Below are positions 1-10,579 of a stretch of 64,000 bases of DNA, piece after piece. Where the stretch lies: the NCBI GenBank assembly GCA_002245135.1, contig NGBS01000597.1, forward strand, positions 78,756 to 142,755. The letters run 5' to 3'. The notes beneath the pieces were generated by a model. It had not been told where the DNA came from, did no database searches, and saw only the letters and a program-made list of their open reading frames with translations. Within the stretch, counting starts at the first letter, position 1; each line of letters opens with the position of its first letter. The translations under genes were made by a program, and so were the position numbers. The stretch comes from Proteromonas lacertae (taxonomy: Eukaryota > Sar > Bigyra > Opalinata > Proteromonadidae).

Positions 1-17
1 CTTCATCTTCTTACAAT

Positions 18-2363
18 ATGAGCGATATAATGAAAGTAAACCATGAAATATTCGGTCACAACTCCTTCCGTCCCAGTCAAAAAGAAATCATAACTGCTGC
101 TCTCAATAATGAAGATGTATTTGTAATAATGCCAACTGGAGGAGGTAAATCATTATGTTATCAATTACCAGCTTATATATGTCCAGGATTATCAATCGTA
201 ATATCACCACTAATATCACTTATACAGGATCAAGTAATGGAATTGAATTCATTGAATATAAATGCAGCATTTTTAAACTCCACTCAAAAAAGAGAAGATT
301 CTGATAGAGTAATTAATGGATTAAGACAAAACCCGCCATATTATAAACTACTCTATTTAACACCAGAAAAGGTTAACAACAGTAATTTCATAATGAATAT
401 ATTAAAGTCATTAGAATATAAAGGATATTTGAGTAGATTTGTAATAGATGAAGCTCATTGTGTTAGTCAATGGGGACATGATTTTAGACCTGATTATTTA
501 CATTTATCAATCTTAAAAGAGACATTTCCAAAAGTTCCAATAATGGCATTGACTGCTACAGCAACTGATAAAGTGAAATTTGATATAATTCGTTCATTGA
601 AAATGTCTAAAGTTGTGACATTTCAAAGGAGTTTTAATCGTCCTGAATTAAGATATGAAGTGAGAAAAAGATCTGGTTTTAAGAAAACAATTGATGAAAT
701 ATCTGCTTTTATATTAAAATATCACCCAGATTCAAGTGGTATAATTTACTGTCTGTCCAGGAAACTATGTGAAGAAGTAAGTAAAGCATTAAGTGAGAAA
801 TTTATAGGAACAAAATTAGAGAATATGGTTGAACATTATCATGCTGGAATTGAAGATGAAATGGATAGACAACAAAGACATATGAATTGGAGTAGTGATA
901 AAACTAAAATTATTGTCGCCACTGTCGCATTTGGAATGGGAATTAACAAGCCTGATGTTCGATATGTAATTCATTATTCTTTACCTCAATCATTAATTCA
1001 TTATTATCAAGAAAGTGGTAGAGCTGGAAGAGATCAGAATATAGCTAATTGTATATTGTATTATAATTACAGTGATAAATCAATGTTACAGTCTTTAATA
1101 AAACAGAATGTTGATAATCGAATGGAACATTATAATTTAACTAATATTGAAAGAGTGGTTAGTTATTGTGAAAATCAAACTGATTGTAGAAGATCGTTAA
1201 TATTACAATATTTTGGTGAGAAATATAATAGAGAATTATGTAATGGAACTTGTGATAATTGTAAAATATATAATAGAGTAACTATAAAGAATGTAAAAGA
1301 AGATGCGAAGAGATTATGTAGTATAATCCAACAGTGTAGTAGCAAGAATAACAATTGTACATTAATACAGTGTATTAATGTGTATAAAGGAAATAAAACA
1401 AAGGTTGAATTTGAAAGTTTAGATGAGTATGGTAAAGGTAAAAGTTGGGATAAGAATGATTTAGAAAGGTTATTACATAAACTAATGTTTGATCATATTA
1501 TAGAAGAAGAAGAAAGATTGAACCAATCAGGTTTCTTTAATCAATTCTTGAAACCATCAATTAATTTCACATCCTTTATGTTGGATAATGTTAAACCATA
1601 TGAATTATCATTTATTAAAGGTGGAACAAGTAGTAGTAGTAATAATAATAATAAAGACTTAGTTGAAAATAAAAAGAATATCGAATCTATCTCTAGAATT
1701 GATAAGAAATTATCTTCTCAATTAGAAGGTGAATTAAGAGCTGTAAGAACTGCACTATCAACTACAGAACATATAACAGCTTCAAGACTTGTAACAAATG
1801 AAGCAATCACTCAGATGTCTACTTTAATACCATCAACCGAAGCTGAATTGTTGTTATTAGATAATATGACTAAACCAAAGGTTCAGAAATGGGGTTTGCA
1901 TTTCTTAGCTGTGATTAATGACTTTTTGAAGAGGAATAATATAACACCAAAAGGTGAATTTGTTGTTCCATCATCATCATCATCATCCAATGAGAATAAA
2001 GAGAATATGTATATATATATTGTTATTATTATTATTAATAGGAATAATGCTAATATCAATCCTTCTTCTTCCTCTGTAAATGCGTTTAATAATGGTAGTA
2101 ATGATTTATCAGAGAAAAATAACAAAAGAAAATCAAGAACTCCAAGAAAGAAAGCTGATAATAATAATGACAGTAATAAGCAAGGAACGAAGAGAAGAAC
2201 TACTGATTTTTTAGATAGTGAAGCTCCTAAACCAAAGGTTAGATCGAAAGGAAAGTCATTACTTCATCCTGAAGCTAAGAATTCAGTTTCTGGGAATATT
2301 AATTCTACTGCTACTCCTTTATCTTCGAATAGCAAAGGATTACATGCTTTATTACCAAAATAA
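18..2363 (+). CDS. RecQ-family ATP-dependent DNA helicase, BLM/Sgs1-like
   Basis: This is a 3'-5' DNA helicase for recombination and fork repair, expected in the nucleus. The core carries the Walker A motif TGGGKS (residues 40-45), DEAH box (144-147) in VIDEAHCVSQWGHDFRPDY, motif III ALTATAT and motif VI QESGRAGRDQ. A RecQ zinc-binding segment follows (CENQTDCRR... then CNGTCDNC), then a winged-helix region and a probable HRDC domain near residues 585-640. The C-terminal 130 residues are Ser/Asn/Lys-rich and basic. The core follows vertebrate BLM closely. Only 17 bases precede the first ATG and that frame is still open, so a longer N-terminus outside the window is possible. A 33-nt GTATAT...AATAG intron (2009-2041) lies in frame, so spliced and unspliced mRNAs both translate. 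Family call sure; orthology to BLM likely. Confidence 0.93.
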   Translation: MSDIMKVNHEIFGHNSFRPSQKEIITAALNNEDVFVIMPTGGGKSLCYQLPAYICPGLSIVISPLISLIQDQVMELNSLNINAAFLNSTQKREDSDRVINGLRQNPPYYKLLYLTPEKVNNSNFIMNILKSLEYKGYLSRFVIDEAHCVSQWGHDFRPDYLHLSILKETFPKVPIMALTATATDKVKFDIIRSLKMSKVVTFQRSFNRPELRYEVRKRSGFKKTIDEISAFILKYHPDSSGIIYCLSRKLCEEVSKALSEKFIGTKLENMVEHYHAGIEDEMDRQQRHMNWSSDKTKIIVATVAFGMGINKPDVRYVIHYSLPQSLIHYYQESGRAGRDQNIANCILYYNYSDKSMLQSLIKQNVDNRMEHYNLTNIERVVSYCENQTDCRRSLILQYFGEKYNRELCNGTCDNCKIYNRVTIKNVKEDAKRLCSIIQQCSSKNNNCTLIQCINVYKGNKTKVEFESLDEYGKGKSWDKNDLERLLHKLMFDHIIEEEERLNQSGFFNQFLKPSINFTSFMLDNVKPYELSFIKGGTSSSSNNNNKDLVENKKNIESISRIDKKLSSQLEGELRAVRTALSTTEHITASRLVTNEAITQMSTLIPSTEAELLLLDNMTKPKVQKWGLHFLAVINDFLKRNNITPKGEFVVPSSSSSSNENKENMYIYIVIIIINRNNANINPSSSSVNAFNNGSNDLSEKNNKRKSRTPRKKADNNNDSNKQGTKRRTTDFLDSEAPKPKVRSKGKSLLHPEAKNSVSGNINSTATPLSSNSKGLHALLPK
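2009..2041 (+). other. 33-nt in-frame intron in the RecQ gene
   Basis: It starts GTATATATATATTG and ends TTAATAG, matching the other introns of the window. Its length is a multiple of three with no in-frame stop, so retention would add 11 hydrophobic residues (YIYIVIIIIN-like) to the C-terminal tail. Splicing is inferred from resemblance and not shown. Confidence 0.7.
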
Positions 2364-2460
2364 TTTAAATACTTTTTTCATTCTGTGATATTTTTGTGTA
2401 TAAAACTAAAATACAAATCTTCAAAGAAATACAATTGTATTTTTGTGTATTTTGGAATAA

Positions 2461-3635
2461 TGTCTCTTTTATCATTACCTGAACCTATTTATACTGTAAT
2501 AACATCGTATTTCAATGAAAAAGATATGATGAACTTCCTATTATCAAGTACTCGTTTATATAAGGTATTTATGCTTCATTTCACATACAGGCTTGTAATA
2601 CCAATGTGTGTTGGGAAAATATGTTCATGAATATGGTGTCAAAAGAAACATATGATATATATTCAGCATTTCTTCCAAATAATCTAACTTTAAGAAAATA
2701 CTTCTTTTGGATGATGAAAGTATGAATAGATTTAAATAATTGAATAGAGAAATAAAAAGAGAGACAAAAAGCCAGATACTTATCGAGAAGATTCAAAACA
2801 CTATTTCAAGTTGGGATATGATAGTTCAGACGATGATATTGAGAATTATCTTTACGAAGAAATATGCAAATGGGATGATCCAGGTAATATTCGTTATTTA
2901 TTAATTGGAGGATTGTATAATATATTATTCATATATTCATCTCTTTTATATTTTGATATTTTGATATAGAAGAGGTAATTCACCAAATGATATATTCAAG
3001 ATGCATTATTCGGAGTTTATTAATTTAAAATATTTGGATTTAGGATGTTATGGATATGAAGAATATGTATTAAACGTTTAAAATGAAATGTATTTCAATA
3101 GGAATTATCATGGACTGCTTCAATCAATATCCAATTATTACTTGACTGGTTTCCAAATTTATTATATCTATATCTTAAAAATGGAGAGAAACAATCTACA
3201 ATAGGCAGAAATAAACGTTATCCTGAAATGTATTATTTGGGAATAGAATCATGTGGAATATGTAATGATCTATTAGAAAATCTATTTTCTAATAAATTTG
3301 ATAATCTAATCGAATTAGAAGTCTGGGTAGGATGTGAAGAAAGAGGAAATCATAGTAATGAAAGTACATTTACTAATTTATTAAACAAATCATTTGCACC
3401 AAATTTAAAAATCCTGAGAATTAGAAATACAGAAAATATCAATGATTTATTACCTTCAATCATTTCTTCTCTATTATTCAAAGATTTGATAGAAATTGAT
3501 TTTTCATTTGGTGTAATTGATAATAATTCATATCGATATTTGAAAACAATATTAGAATCAGAGAATATAAAAGTTTTAGTATTATATAACCATTATATTG
3601 GAGAATCAGAAATAGATGTATTGCAGAAAGTATAA
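2461..3635 (+). CDS. F-box protein with STM4015-like leucine-rich repeats
   Basis: Five exons spliced by eye. Exon 1 encodes an F-box-like helix set (LSLPEPIYTVITSYF, then LLSSTRLYK). Later exons encode a domain resembling the bacterial STM4015 family of leucine-rich-repeat proteins: YLLIGGL, LKYLDLG, ELSW, LLDWFPNLLYLYLKNG, LIELEVWVG, LKILRIRNTENI and IEIDFSFGVI follow the order of motifs in that family. Introns are GTATTTATG...ACAG (after LYK), GTATGAATAG...GAATAG, GTATAATATA...GATATAG (about 2918-2969) and GTATTAAACG...CAATAG (about 3068-3102). F-box proteins usually recruit substrates to SCF ubiquitin ligases and LRRs are common substrate binders, so this may be an SCF adaptor (inference). 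Intergenic space to the upstream helicase gene is under 100 bp. Confidence 0.72.
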
Positions 3636-3834
3636 GAATATAAAATTTAATAATATAAAATAGATATCAGATGAAAATGGAAAGATTTTGAAAGAATCAA
3701 AATGTTACAGAAACAGACATTATGTAGCTGTTTCAGAATAATCGAAACAAACATATAATATCCATTTTTACTGTTATATTCACTTTTTCATTTTCAATCC
3801 CCAAAATTGAACTGAAATTAACAATATACTTAAT

Positions 3835-4901
3835 TTAAATAGTTATATATAATTTCTTACTCTTTACTACAGATAATAACATATCATCATTAAGTAGAAT
3901 TTCGCCTTGTTCACCAATTATTTGAAATTCCGCATTATAGTTATACACAATCTCCATAATACTTTTCACTAAATCATATAACTCAATACAACTCATTTTT
4001 GGATTAAATTTTCTATTTAAAACATAGTCATCTGGGAAAATAATCTAATCAAAATATTAATAAATAAATACTGATAATGATATAGAAGCTTGATAAAACT
4101 TTGGTTGTAAACCAAATATATCATTCAATAGCTTTTCAAAATCTTTCATTTCTCTTGAACTTCTGAATTTTTCTTTTATTCCATCTTTCTTTTGTTGAAA
4201 AAATGATGATATTTTATCACTGAATGAGAATTCTTTTTCTGCTTTTGTTAGTTTATTTACTGGGTAATAAAATGATTTTGTTTGACTTGTTGGCTATTTA
4301 ATATATTTATATATTAATAATAATACAATCATTGGATTTGGGAATGTACCGTATAATACAAATACACTTAAATTCTTATCAATCATCGATTGTAAATACT
4401 CCATCAAATAAGATTCTGTTAAATACTGTGGTCCTGATGAAAGACTGTTAAATAACCACCAATTCTCATACATATATCGCAAACCAATCCAGTGGTAATT
4501 ATAATTTGCTATAAAAGCTAGTGGATGAGAGTATTTGGAGTTATCTGAAAGTGGTTGATAATGTTCCATTGTAACTCCTTGTCTTGAAAAAGCAATTTTT
4601 AAAACCTTTTGTAATTTATATAAATAATTGATTTATACATCAACAGAAAAATTACCATTGAAATCTCCATAAGTATAAGGGTCAATCTATATTTAATGGT
4701 AGAAATATACTTTCTGAATTGTATCTCTTAAAGAATTCTCTTCTACACCTAGAGAGAAAGCAATAGCGAAAAGATCATCCTAAAAATAAATAAATAACAC
4801 TATACATCGGTATAAAAAGGGCCTTGTAATATGTTGTTTACACAATGCTTCCCACACATTGAGTCATAGCCTTGTTTTTCGAAATATAAAAGTTTAGTCA
4901 T
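3835..4901 (-). CDS. Ataxin-3-like Josephin deubiquitinase with C-terminal UBX-like domain
   Basis: Cysteine protease that removes ubiquitin. The start is the ATG at 4901. The N-terminus holds the catalytic Cys in SMCGKHCVNNILQGPF (Cys16) and the oxyanion Gln10. Downstream come the catalytic His in NYHWIGLR and Asn in LFNSLSSGP, with spacing as in ataxin-3. After the Josephin domain there is a charged helix (KEKFRSSREMKDFEKLL) and then a ubiquitin-fold segment (FPDDYVLNRKF... GEILLNDDMLLSVV... KKLYI) that looks like UBX, which binds p97/Cdc48. Josephin plus UBX is reported for Plasmodium ataxin-3, whereas animals have UIM motifs there. There are five introns of 24-40 nt; one (4687-4710) is only 24 nt. 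The gene is divergent from PCID2 with about 150 bp between the starts. Confidence 0.85.
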
Positions 4902-5052
4902 CTCAAACAGTTATCAAGTTTCATTTGACAATTTGTGTGTATATTTCACTGAAACTATTTTGCTATTCTGATATTGTCTTTATTTGTTCCATTAAAACAT
5001 TTTAGAGTATGATCTTGTTGAATTAATAGGTTGTTTGAAAAAGTTGATTGAA
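4902..5052. promoter_or_regulatory. Divergent intergenic region, Josephin gene / PCID2
   Basis: This 151-bp gap separates two divergently transcribed starts (4901 on minus, 5053 on plus), so it should hold both promoters. It is AT-rich; AAACTTGATAAC lies just upstream of the Josephin start on the minus strand. No clear TATA box can be told from the AT-rich background. Confidence 0.45.
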
Positions 5053-6598
5053 ATGGGTGTATGAAACTCAACCAAAAATTTGCACCTATATCATTTTTTT
5101 CAATAAATGAATAGAAGGCGTTGTGAATAAAGTATTCTTATTACTCAGATAAATATTATTTATAGTTTCTCTCTACATTTACATCAGCGATAAACTCGAA
5201 TAACACTATATTACTAAAACAGATATTTACTTTAAGTACAAACTCTCTTCCTGATTCATTTGCATCAAGTGCTCTTGCTGTATGTTAAATCATTATTATT
5301 TTCATAATAGAGTCCTGAAGAACTAAAATCAACATTACAAAGTTTAATAAATGGAGAAGAGTATTATTTAATTTTTATGTATTATACTTAGAGATTGTTC
5401 TAACTTTATATGTCATTTTATAAAGGCTTGGGCAAATTATAAGAATCATAACTTGAGTGAGTGTTGTAATAACTATGAAAAGTCTATAACATACTTTTTA
5501 TCATCTTACTACAAAGACACTGATAATGAATGGACAATACAATTAATGAAGCAATTCTGTCACGAATTATATCACACAGCTGTAAATGCTGATTTAGAAA
5601 CAAGTAAAAATAATAACAATGTAGATTGGCACAAATATGTATATATAAATAATATAATATAAATATATATATATAAATAGAAGAATAATTATAGTAGAGG
5701 TTTAATGGATTGGTTTGCAACTTGTTATGGAGATAAATCAAAACTCCAAAATCAAAAAATCCAAATTATTATAGTAATATCATTTTTTTCTAAATAGTCT
5801 TTTTTTAAATAATTAATGTTCCTTAATAATATGATATAAATAGTGAATTACTTGTATAGATTGTACTTCTTAATCAACAATATAACAATTAAAACTTGTA
5901 CAGTATTATACAATCAAATGAAGAAAATGCCAATTAATTTGTGTAGTAAAAGTGATCAAATTACATATCATTATTATATTGGAAGAATATTGATGTTTAC
6001 TGAACAGTATAGTGAAGGAGTTGAACATTTAGAATATGCATTTATTCATTGTCATAAGAATTATTTTAATAATAGAAGAAGAATATTGAAATATCTAGTA
6101 CCAATGCAACTGATGATTGGGAAAATGATAAATCTACAACTTGTTGAACAATATAAACTTAATAATGTATATATTATTGTTTATATTTATATAGTATTTG
6201 ACTTTATTAAAGTGTTTAAAGAATGGAAATATAGGATTGTATGATAAAGTATTAGAAGAGAATGAAAATGAGTTTATATCAACAGGTGTTTATTTAATAT
6301 TTGAAAGATTAAGATACATTGTATATCGTAATTTATTTATGAATACATTAAAAATACTGGAGAAACCTCAAGAACCTTTGAGTATATTTTTAAAAGCACT
6401 TGAAATTGCAGGTGAAAATAATGCAGATTTAGATCAATTGGAATGTATTTTAGCGAATCTAATAGCCAAAGTATGATTGTTTATATAATTGAATAGAAAT
6501 TTATCAAAGCTTATATAGCACATAAAAAGAGTTTCTTAGTGTTTAGAGCAACTGGTGCTTTTCCTCCATTTGAAGAAGGTAATTTATCAAAATTATAA
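5053..6598 (+). CDS. PCID2/Thp1-like PCI-domain protein (TREX-2 complex)
   Basis: TREX-2 subunit that couples transcription to mRNA export at nuclear pores. The spliced protein starts MEGVVNKFLSTFTSAINSNN (ATGG at 5053-5056, a short exon AAGGCGTTG... and then TTTCTC at 5166). The body matches PCID2 well: KAWANYKNHNL, FCHELYHTAVNADL, then YHYYIGRILMFTEQY, LEYAFIHCHKN, RRILKYLVPMQLMIGKM, RLRYIVYRNLF and LECILANLIAK. The C-terminus has the winged-helix end FIKAYIAHKKSFLVF...GAFPPF. At least six short introns. Without the tiny first exon the reading frame would seem to need a frameshift, so the start depends on this splice model. The stretch 5690-5860, between the exons ending DWHKY and beginning near NYLYRLYF, was joined only roughly. 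Confidence 0.85.
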
Positions 6599-6686
6599 TT
6601 AACAGAAAGTGTAATATGAAATTTGTTTCTTTTTTCTTTTTCTATTTTATCAATAAAAACAACAACAATATTATACAAAAAATAAA

Positions 6687-7776
6687 TTATATTAATGCTG
6701 CTTGTTCTGTACACGCCAAACCATAATAACCTAGAAAACAATCACATAAACCTGTTGTTGGATTACATATTCCATTACCACTACAAGACACAGGAGGTAA
6801 ACCTGTATTAGTATATTCTATATTACCTTTTCCTCCTTCGAATAGTTTCTTTCCATCATCCACTTCTTTACTCATGCCTTTATATCCTGACTTTGTATCT
6901 GATCCTAACTTAAATGGATATTGTGTTAGTTCATCTTTTCCAATTACTTGTATTTGTGATTGTCTTCCTGTTTGATGTTTTCCAAATAAAATTGTTATAG
7001 TGTAGTTTGTTGGCTCAGTTGGAGGAGTTGTTGGTGTTGGATTTACTGTAATTGAAGCAATATCTATAGAACCAGTTGGTAATGTGTATAATGCTCTTTT
7101 CCATTCACTTTCTAAAGTTAAATCTATAAATCTGTTGAATATTTTCTATTAAAATAGTCTGTGTAATATAAATAGCCATATTTGTTATCTTTAATATTCT
7201 TAAGTACAATTGTTTGTGTTGATTGACTTGGACTATCACAATCCGATGATGTTACATATCCTGTAGGACATCTACGTTGACTACAATCATAACCAGTCCA
7301 TTCATTATCACATACACATGCAAAACTATTATCAGCATCCCATACTGTATATTCATTATTATTATCATGTACATAATAATTATCAATAAGACTTGGATCT
7401 AACCCCATTAATTTGACTGGATCACAAATTCCATGTCCATTACAAAGATTTGGACAACTCATTCTTTGACAAGCCACTCCTTCATATCCATCATAGCACA
7501 CACACGATCCTGATGTTCTGTCACAATCTCCTTGACCACTACACTCCAAAAACACTCGATCTTCCGTTGTTACAGGTGAAGCATAAGGCCTATCATATGG
7601 GCATGATCCTAATCAATATATCATTTATAAATACTCAAAGAGCAGTCAGCACCCATAAATTCAGGAAAACACTGACATATACCAGATCTGTTACAGTTGC
7701 CATGTCCACTACACATATTTGGACATCCTATAGAAAGAACAGCTACTATTAACATCCATAGAAAGAGAATTTTCAT
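6687..7776 (-). CDS. Secreted EGF/tenascin-like repeat protein
   Basis: Starts at the ATG at 7776 with a clear signal peptide (MKILFLWMLIVAVLSIG). It continues with Cys-rich EGF-like units: CPNMCSGHGNC, CSGQGDCDRTSGSCVCYDGYEG, CPNLCNGHGICDP, then W-D-x(5)-C-V-C-D-x(2)-W-T-G-Y-D-C-S and CSGNGICNPTTGLCDC at the C-terminus. The W-D...CxCDxxWTGYDCSxRxCP block is common in secreted proteins of many protists. No TM or GPI tail is seen, so secretion is inferred. One 26-nt intron (about 7600-7625) follows GADCSL. Near 7140-7200 the frame breaks: either a 61-nt GTACTT...AATAG intron is removed, or there is a small insertion around a repeated GATTTA. The model after that point is less sure. Confidence 0.75.
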
Positions 7777-7914
7777 TTTAAAAACAAGTCCGTTGTCAAG
7801 CTTTTTTAAAGTTTGATCACATTTAAATCATCAAAGAATCTATTAATGGAAATAATTTTGACATTTTATCATTATTCAACACAACATAAATGCAATTAAA
7901 AAAACAAATTAATT

Positions 7915-9585
7915 TTAACGAGGTGATTCACCAACATTCTGTCTTTCAGATATAATTTTCAATGATCTAGATAGTCCTCTTTTACTATACAACATATAAA
8001 TAAACATATAAAAACATACATCAATTGCTTTTCACTTTGAAGTTCTACATAATCGTTATTCATACTATCGGATATTGGAGGATGATAAATAATAGATTGT
8101 TTATGTGAAGAAGGTGATGTAAATTCTTCTAACTGTTTCCCTCTCAAATGATATAAGAATTTAACAGCTCCAATGAGTGTTGAATAATAATATCTATAAA
8201 TAATTATTACATAATAATAAAATATACTCATATCCATTATTCATCAAGTCACTCACATCATAATATTTTAAATAATACAAATTAGTGATCAAATTACTAA
8301 TCTTTGATTTCCAGATTAATAACACAAATAATGGAATCATATCATCTGAAGCCAACACGAATTGTTTAGATTCATCTTTATCTATAAGAATAAATATAAA
8401 AAATATATATATAAATAATATACAATCCTCACCATAATATGATTTTCTATTATCTACAATCATATCAGATACACTTTGAGTTAATGATTGATATACTTCT
8501 TTAATACACTCATACTTCGCTAATGGAGATGTTCTAATTGATATCTGTTTAAATGTTGAGATAGGAGATGATAAATAATCAACACAATAATAATCAGATT
8601 TCAATCCAATAATATCTGAAGTTAATCCACCTGTATTAGTTATTTCATTCATAACACATTGAAAATCATCTTCTAAATTTTGATTCATTACTTTTAAACA
8701 GTAAAACAGCTTTTCATAGATTGAATCACTCACACATATAGCTATTGCTCTTCTTATTTGCTCTTTATATTTCTTATTAGTATCAGCAGGGAAAAAATCA
8801 TTATTATCTGTTACTACATAGGTTGTTACCATATTTATTGTTTGATTCATTTTATTTAATAAGTCTTTATATCCTAAGTCTCCATCTAGAAATATATATC
8901 CTTTGTTAAATGATTAAAAAAAAACATTCAAATTAAGGAAAAATATATATATAGTTATTTAATAAACAAAAAAAATGATATATTTGCATATAGCCATAGT
9001 ATATTTAATCCTTTTCTATTTCTTGCATCATTACATAAGATTTCTATATCTTCGTCTGATGATAAATCAACACCGAATAATAGACGTTTTTCATCAAAAT
9101 TAACCATCTGATTGGTTACATCTATTGGATGTTCAATACAAAGTATTTTGTATGGTTCATAATCTTCATTATAATATATTTCTTCAAAGAGTATCTTAAT
9201 TTTATGTTCTAATCTGTTTTTGGACGAAATTTGACTATCCTATTTTTTTATTTATATTTATGATAATCATACTCGAACTGTTATATAACCTGAATCAAAG
9301 CATATGAACAAATTACTAAGTGTAACCATTTCATTAACAAAAAAAGGAGAAGGACTTAATATATGATTATCTAACAGTAAATATATGATTAAAAAAACAA
9401 TACCTATGAAGCTTTTAGAAAATGTGAATTTCTTGAGGGAAGCAAGTTGTGGAACACATATAACCCATTTAAGTTGCACAGCCTGATATTGCAATTTCTA
9501 AAAACTATATTATATTTGGTTATACAGGATATTGACTTTGTAAAGCTTGAAAAAATATATTATCACCTAAATCTTCACCACTCAT
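7915..9585 (-). CDS. VPS9-domain protein (putative Rab5-type GEF)
   Basis: Starts MSGEDLGDNIFF at 9585; about 500 residues after removal of roughly seven introns. The recognisable part is the C-terminal VPS9 core: ASDDMIPLFVLLIWKS, then LITNLYYLKYYDVSDLM, then YYYSTLIGAVKFLYHL, which match the DD-x-LP, NL-x(3)-YI and A-x(3)-I positions of Rab5/Rab21 exchange factors. The region before it (IRRAIAICVSDSIYEKLFY, VYQSLTQSVSDMI) fits the helical bundle that precedes VPS9 cores. The N-terminal 250 residues match nothing I recognise. The protein ends KIISERQNVGESPR at 7915. Expected role: Rab activation on early endosomes (family knowledge). Intron phases all close with GT-AG splices, for example GTATGATTATC...AAATAG near 9240-9274. 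Confidence 0.75.
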
Positions 9586-9876
9586 ATTCTATAATTAACA
9601 AATTATCCTTATATGCTTGTTAGATAGCTAGAAAAAAATGATTTTGGTGTTTTTCAATTATGGTGTATGAAAATTTGTTTCAATAACCCATTAAACAAAA
9701 CAGACAATTTAATTTAATAAAACTCAATATTGAAGAATTGCATTAATAAATCTTTCTCTTCACAAATTTCAATTTTAATTATTCCAATTGATGAAAATAG
9801 ATTCGTTTCAGAATTTTAAAAACATTAACAAATACAGAGAACATATAATAAAATAATTAAAAATAGATAAAAATAA
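9586..9876. other. Intergenic spacer, no gene seen
   Basis: About 290 bp of AT-rich sequence between the VPS9 gene start and the 3' end of the next minus-strand gene. I see no ORF, repeat or RNA gene in it. It should hold the VPS9 gene promoter on the minus strand. Confidence 0.4.
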
Positions 9877-10488
9877 CTAATTATGTCCAGTAGCTTTAGT
9901 ATCAATATGTTTTCTTATACTTTCATCCATATATGAAGTTAAATATCCAGACCTAGTAAATGGTACCATAACTATATCTTGAGGAGGCGGAGTACAAAAA
10001 TTAGCCTATATTATTATTATATTACCTATAAACATACATGAGTTGTACTTTTATAATTTGGTGGAACTCTAAGGTTTTCTGTTAAATGCTTTACTTGATA
10101 TGAATCTTTACCATGAATATCACCCATATATGTTCTAACTCTGTTGTAAGGATCTTTATTATGAGGTATTTCTATTCCTGTAGGAGGTCTACTGCCTTTT
10201 AGAATCTTTTGCAACTCTTGATTAGTTCTTTCCAATTCTTCTAGAAGTCTATTCTTTATATTAAACTGAAAAATACTCATCTCTTCTATCAATCATATAT
10301 TCGACCTCTTCTGGTGCTACTGAGTCTGGATGTGGTTCTAAATTTGAACTTTTTGTACTTGACTTTGTTGAAGGTCTTGATGATTGTTGGTGTTGCTGAG
10401 CAACTATCAGATTATTTGAAAAAGAACTATACCTTGATCTTTGTGATACATTGGATGGTGTACCATTATAACTGCCTGTTCCATACAT
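9877..10488 (-). CDS. Unrecognised protein, disordered N-terminus and short coiled coil
   Basis: Three exons. The start is the ATG at 10488 (MYGTGSYNGTPSNV). The first 60 residues are Ser/Gln/Thr-rich and low complexity. A short acidic helix (APEEVEYMIDRRDE) joins, by a 28-nt GTATTTTTCAG...GAATAG splice, to a coiled-coil stretch LLEELERTNQELQKILKG. After that come a Pro-rich segment (SRPPTGIEIP) and a conserved-looking segment with RVRTYMGDIHGKDSY and NLRVPPNYK. A second intron (GTATGTTTATAGG...AATATAG) leads to the C-terminus PPPQDIVMVPFTR...KATGHN. No signal peptide or TM. Function unknown. Confidence 0.6.
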
Positions 10489-10579
10489 TATTTCTTAAAA
10501 AAATAACAGTACTTGGGGATGTGAAAATTTTTGGAAGTTTTCTAATACACCCAAGTGCTAAAATATTATAAAGAAATGT

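Noticed and set aside
2870-2985. Frame mismatch between exons 3 and 4 of the F-box/LRR gene
   Set aside because: Moving the donor to GTATAATATA (after LLIGG) keeps phase and adds the family motif YLLIGGL.
5100-5170. +1 frameshift at a TAA in the first exon of PCID2
   Set aside because: A four-base first exon (ATGG at 5053) joined by GT-AG splicing to the next short exon gives an in-frame, family-like N-terminus without a shift.
9230-9300. +1 shift at a TAG in the VPS9 gene
   Set aside because: Using the donor GTATGATTATC further downstream (after ITVR) restores the frame with an ordinary intron.
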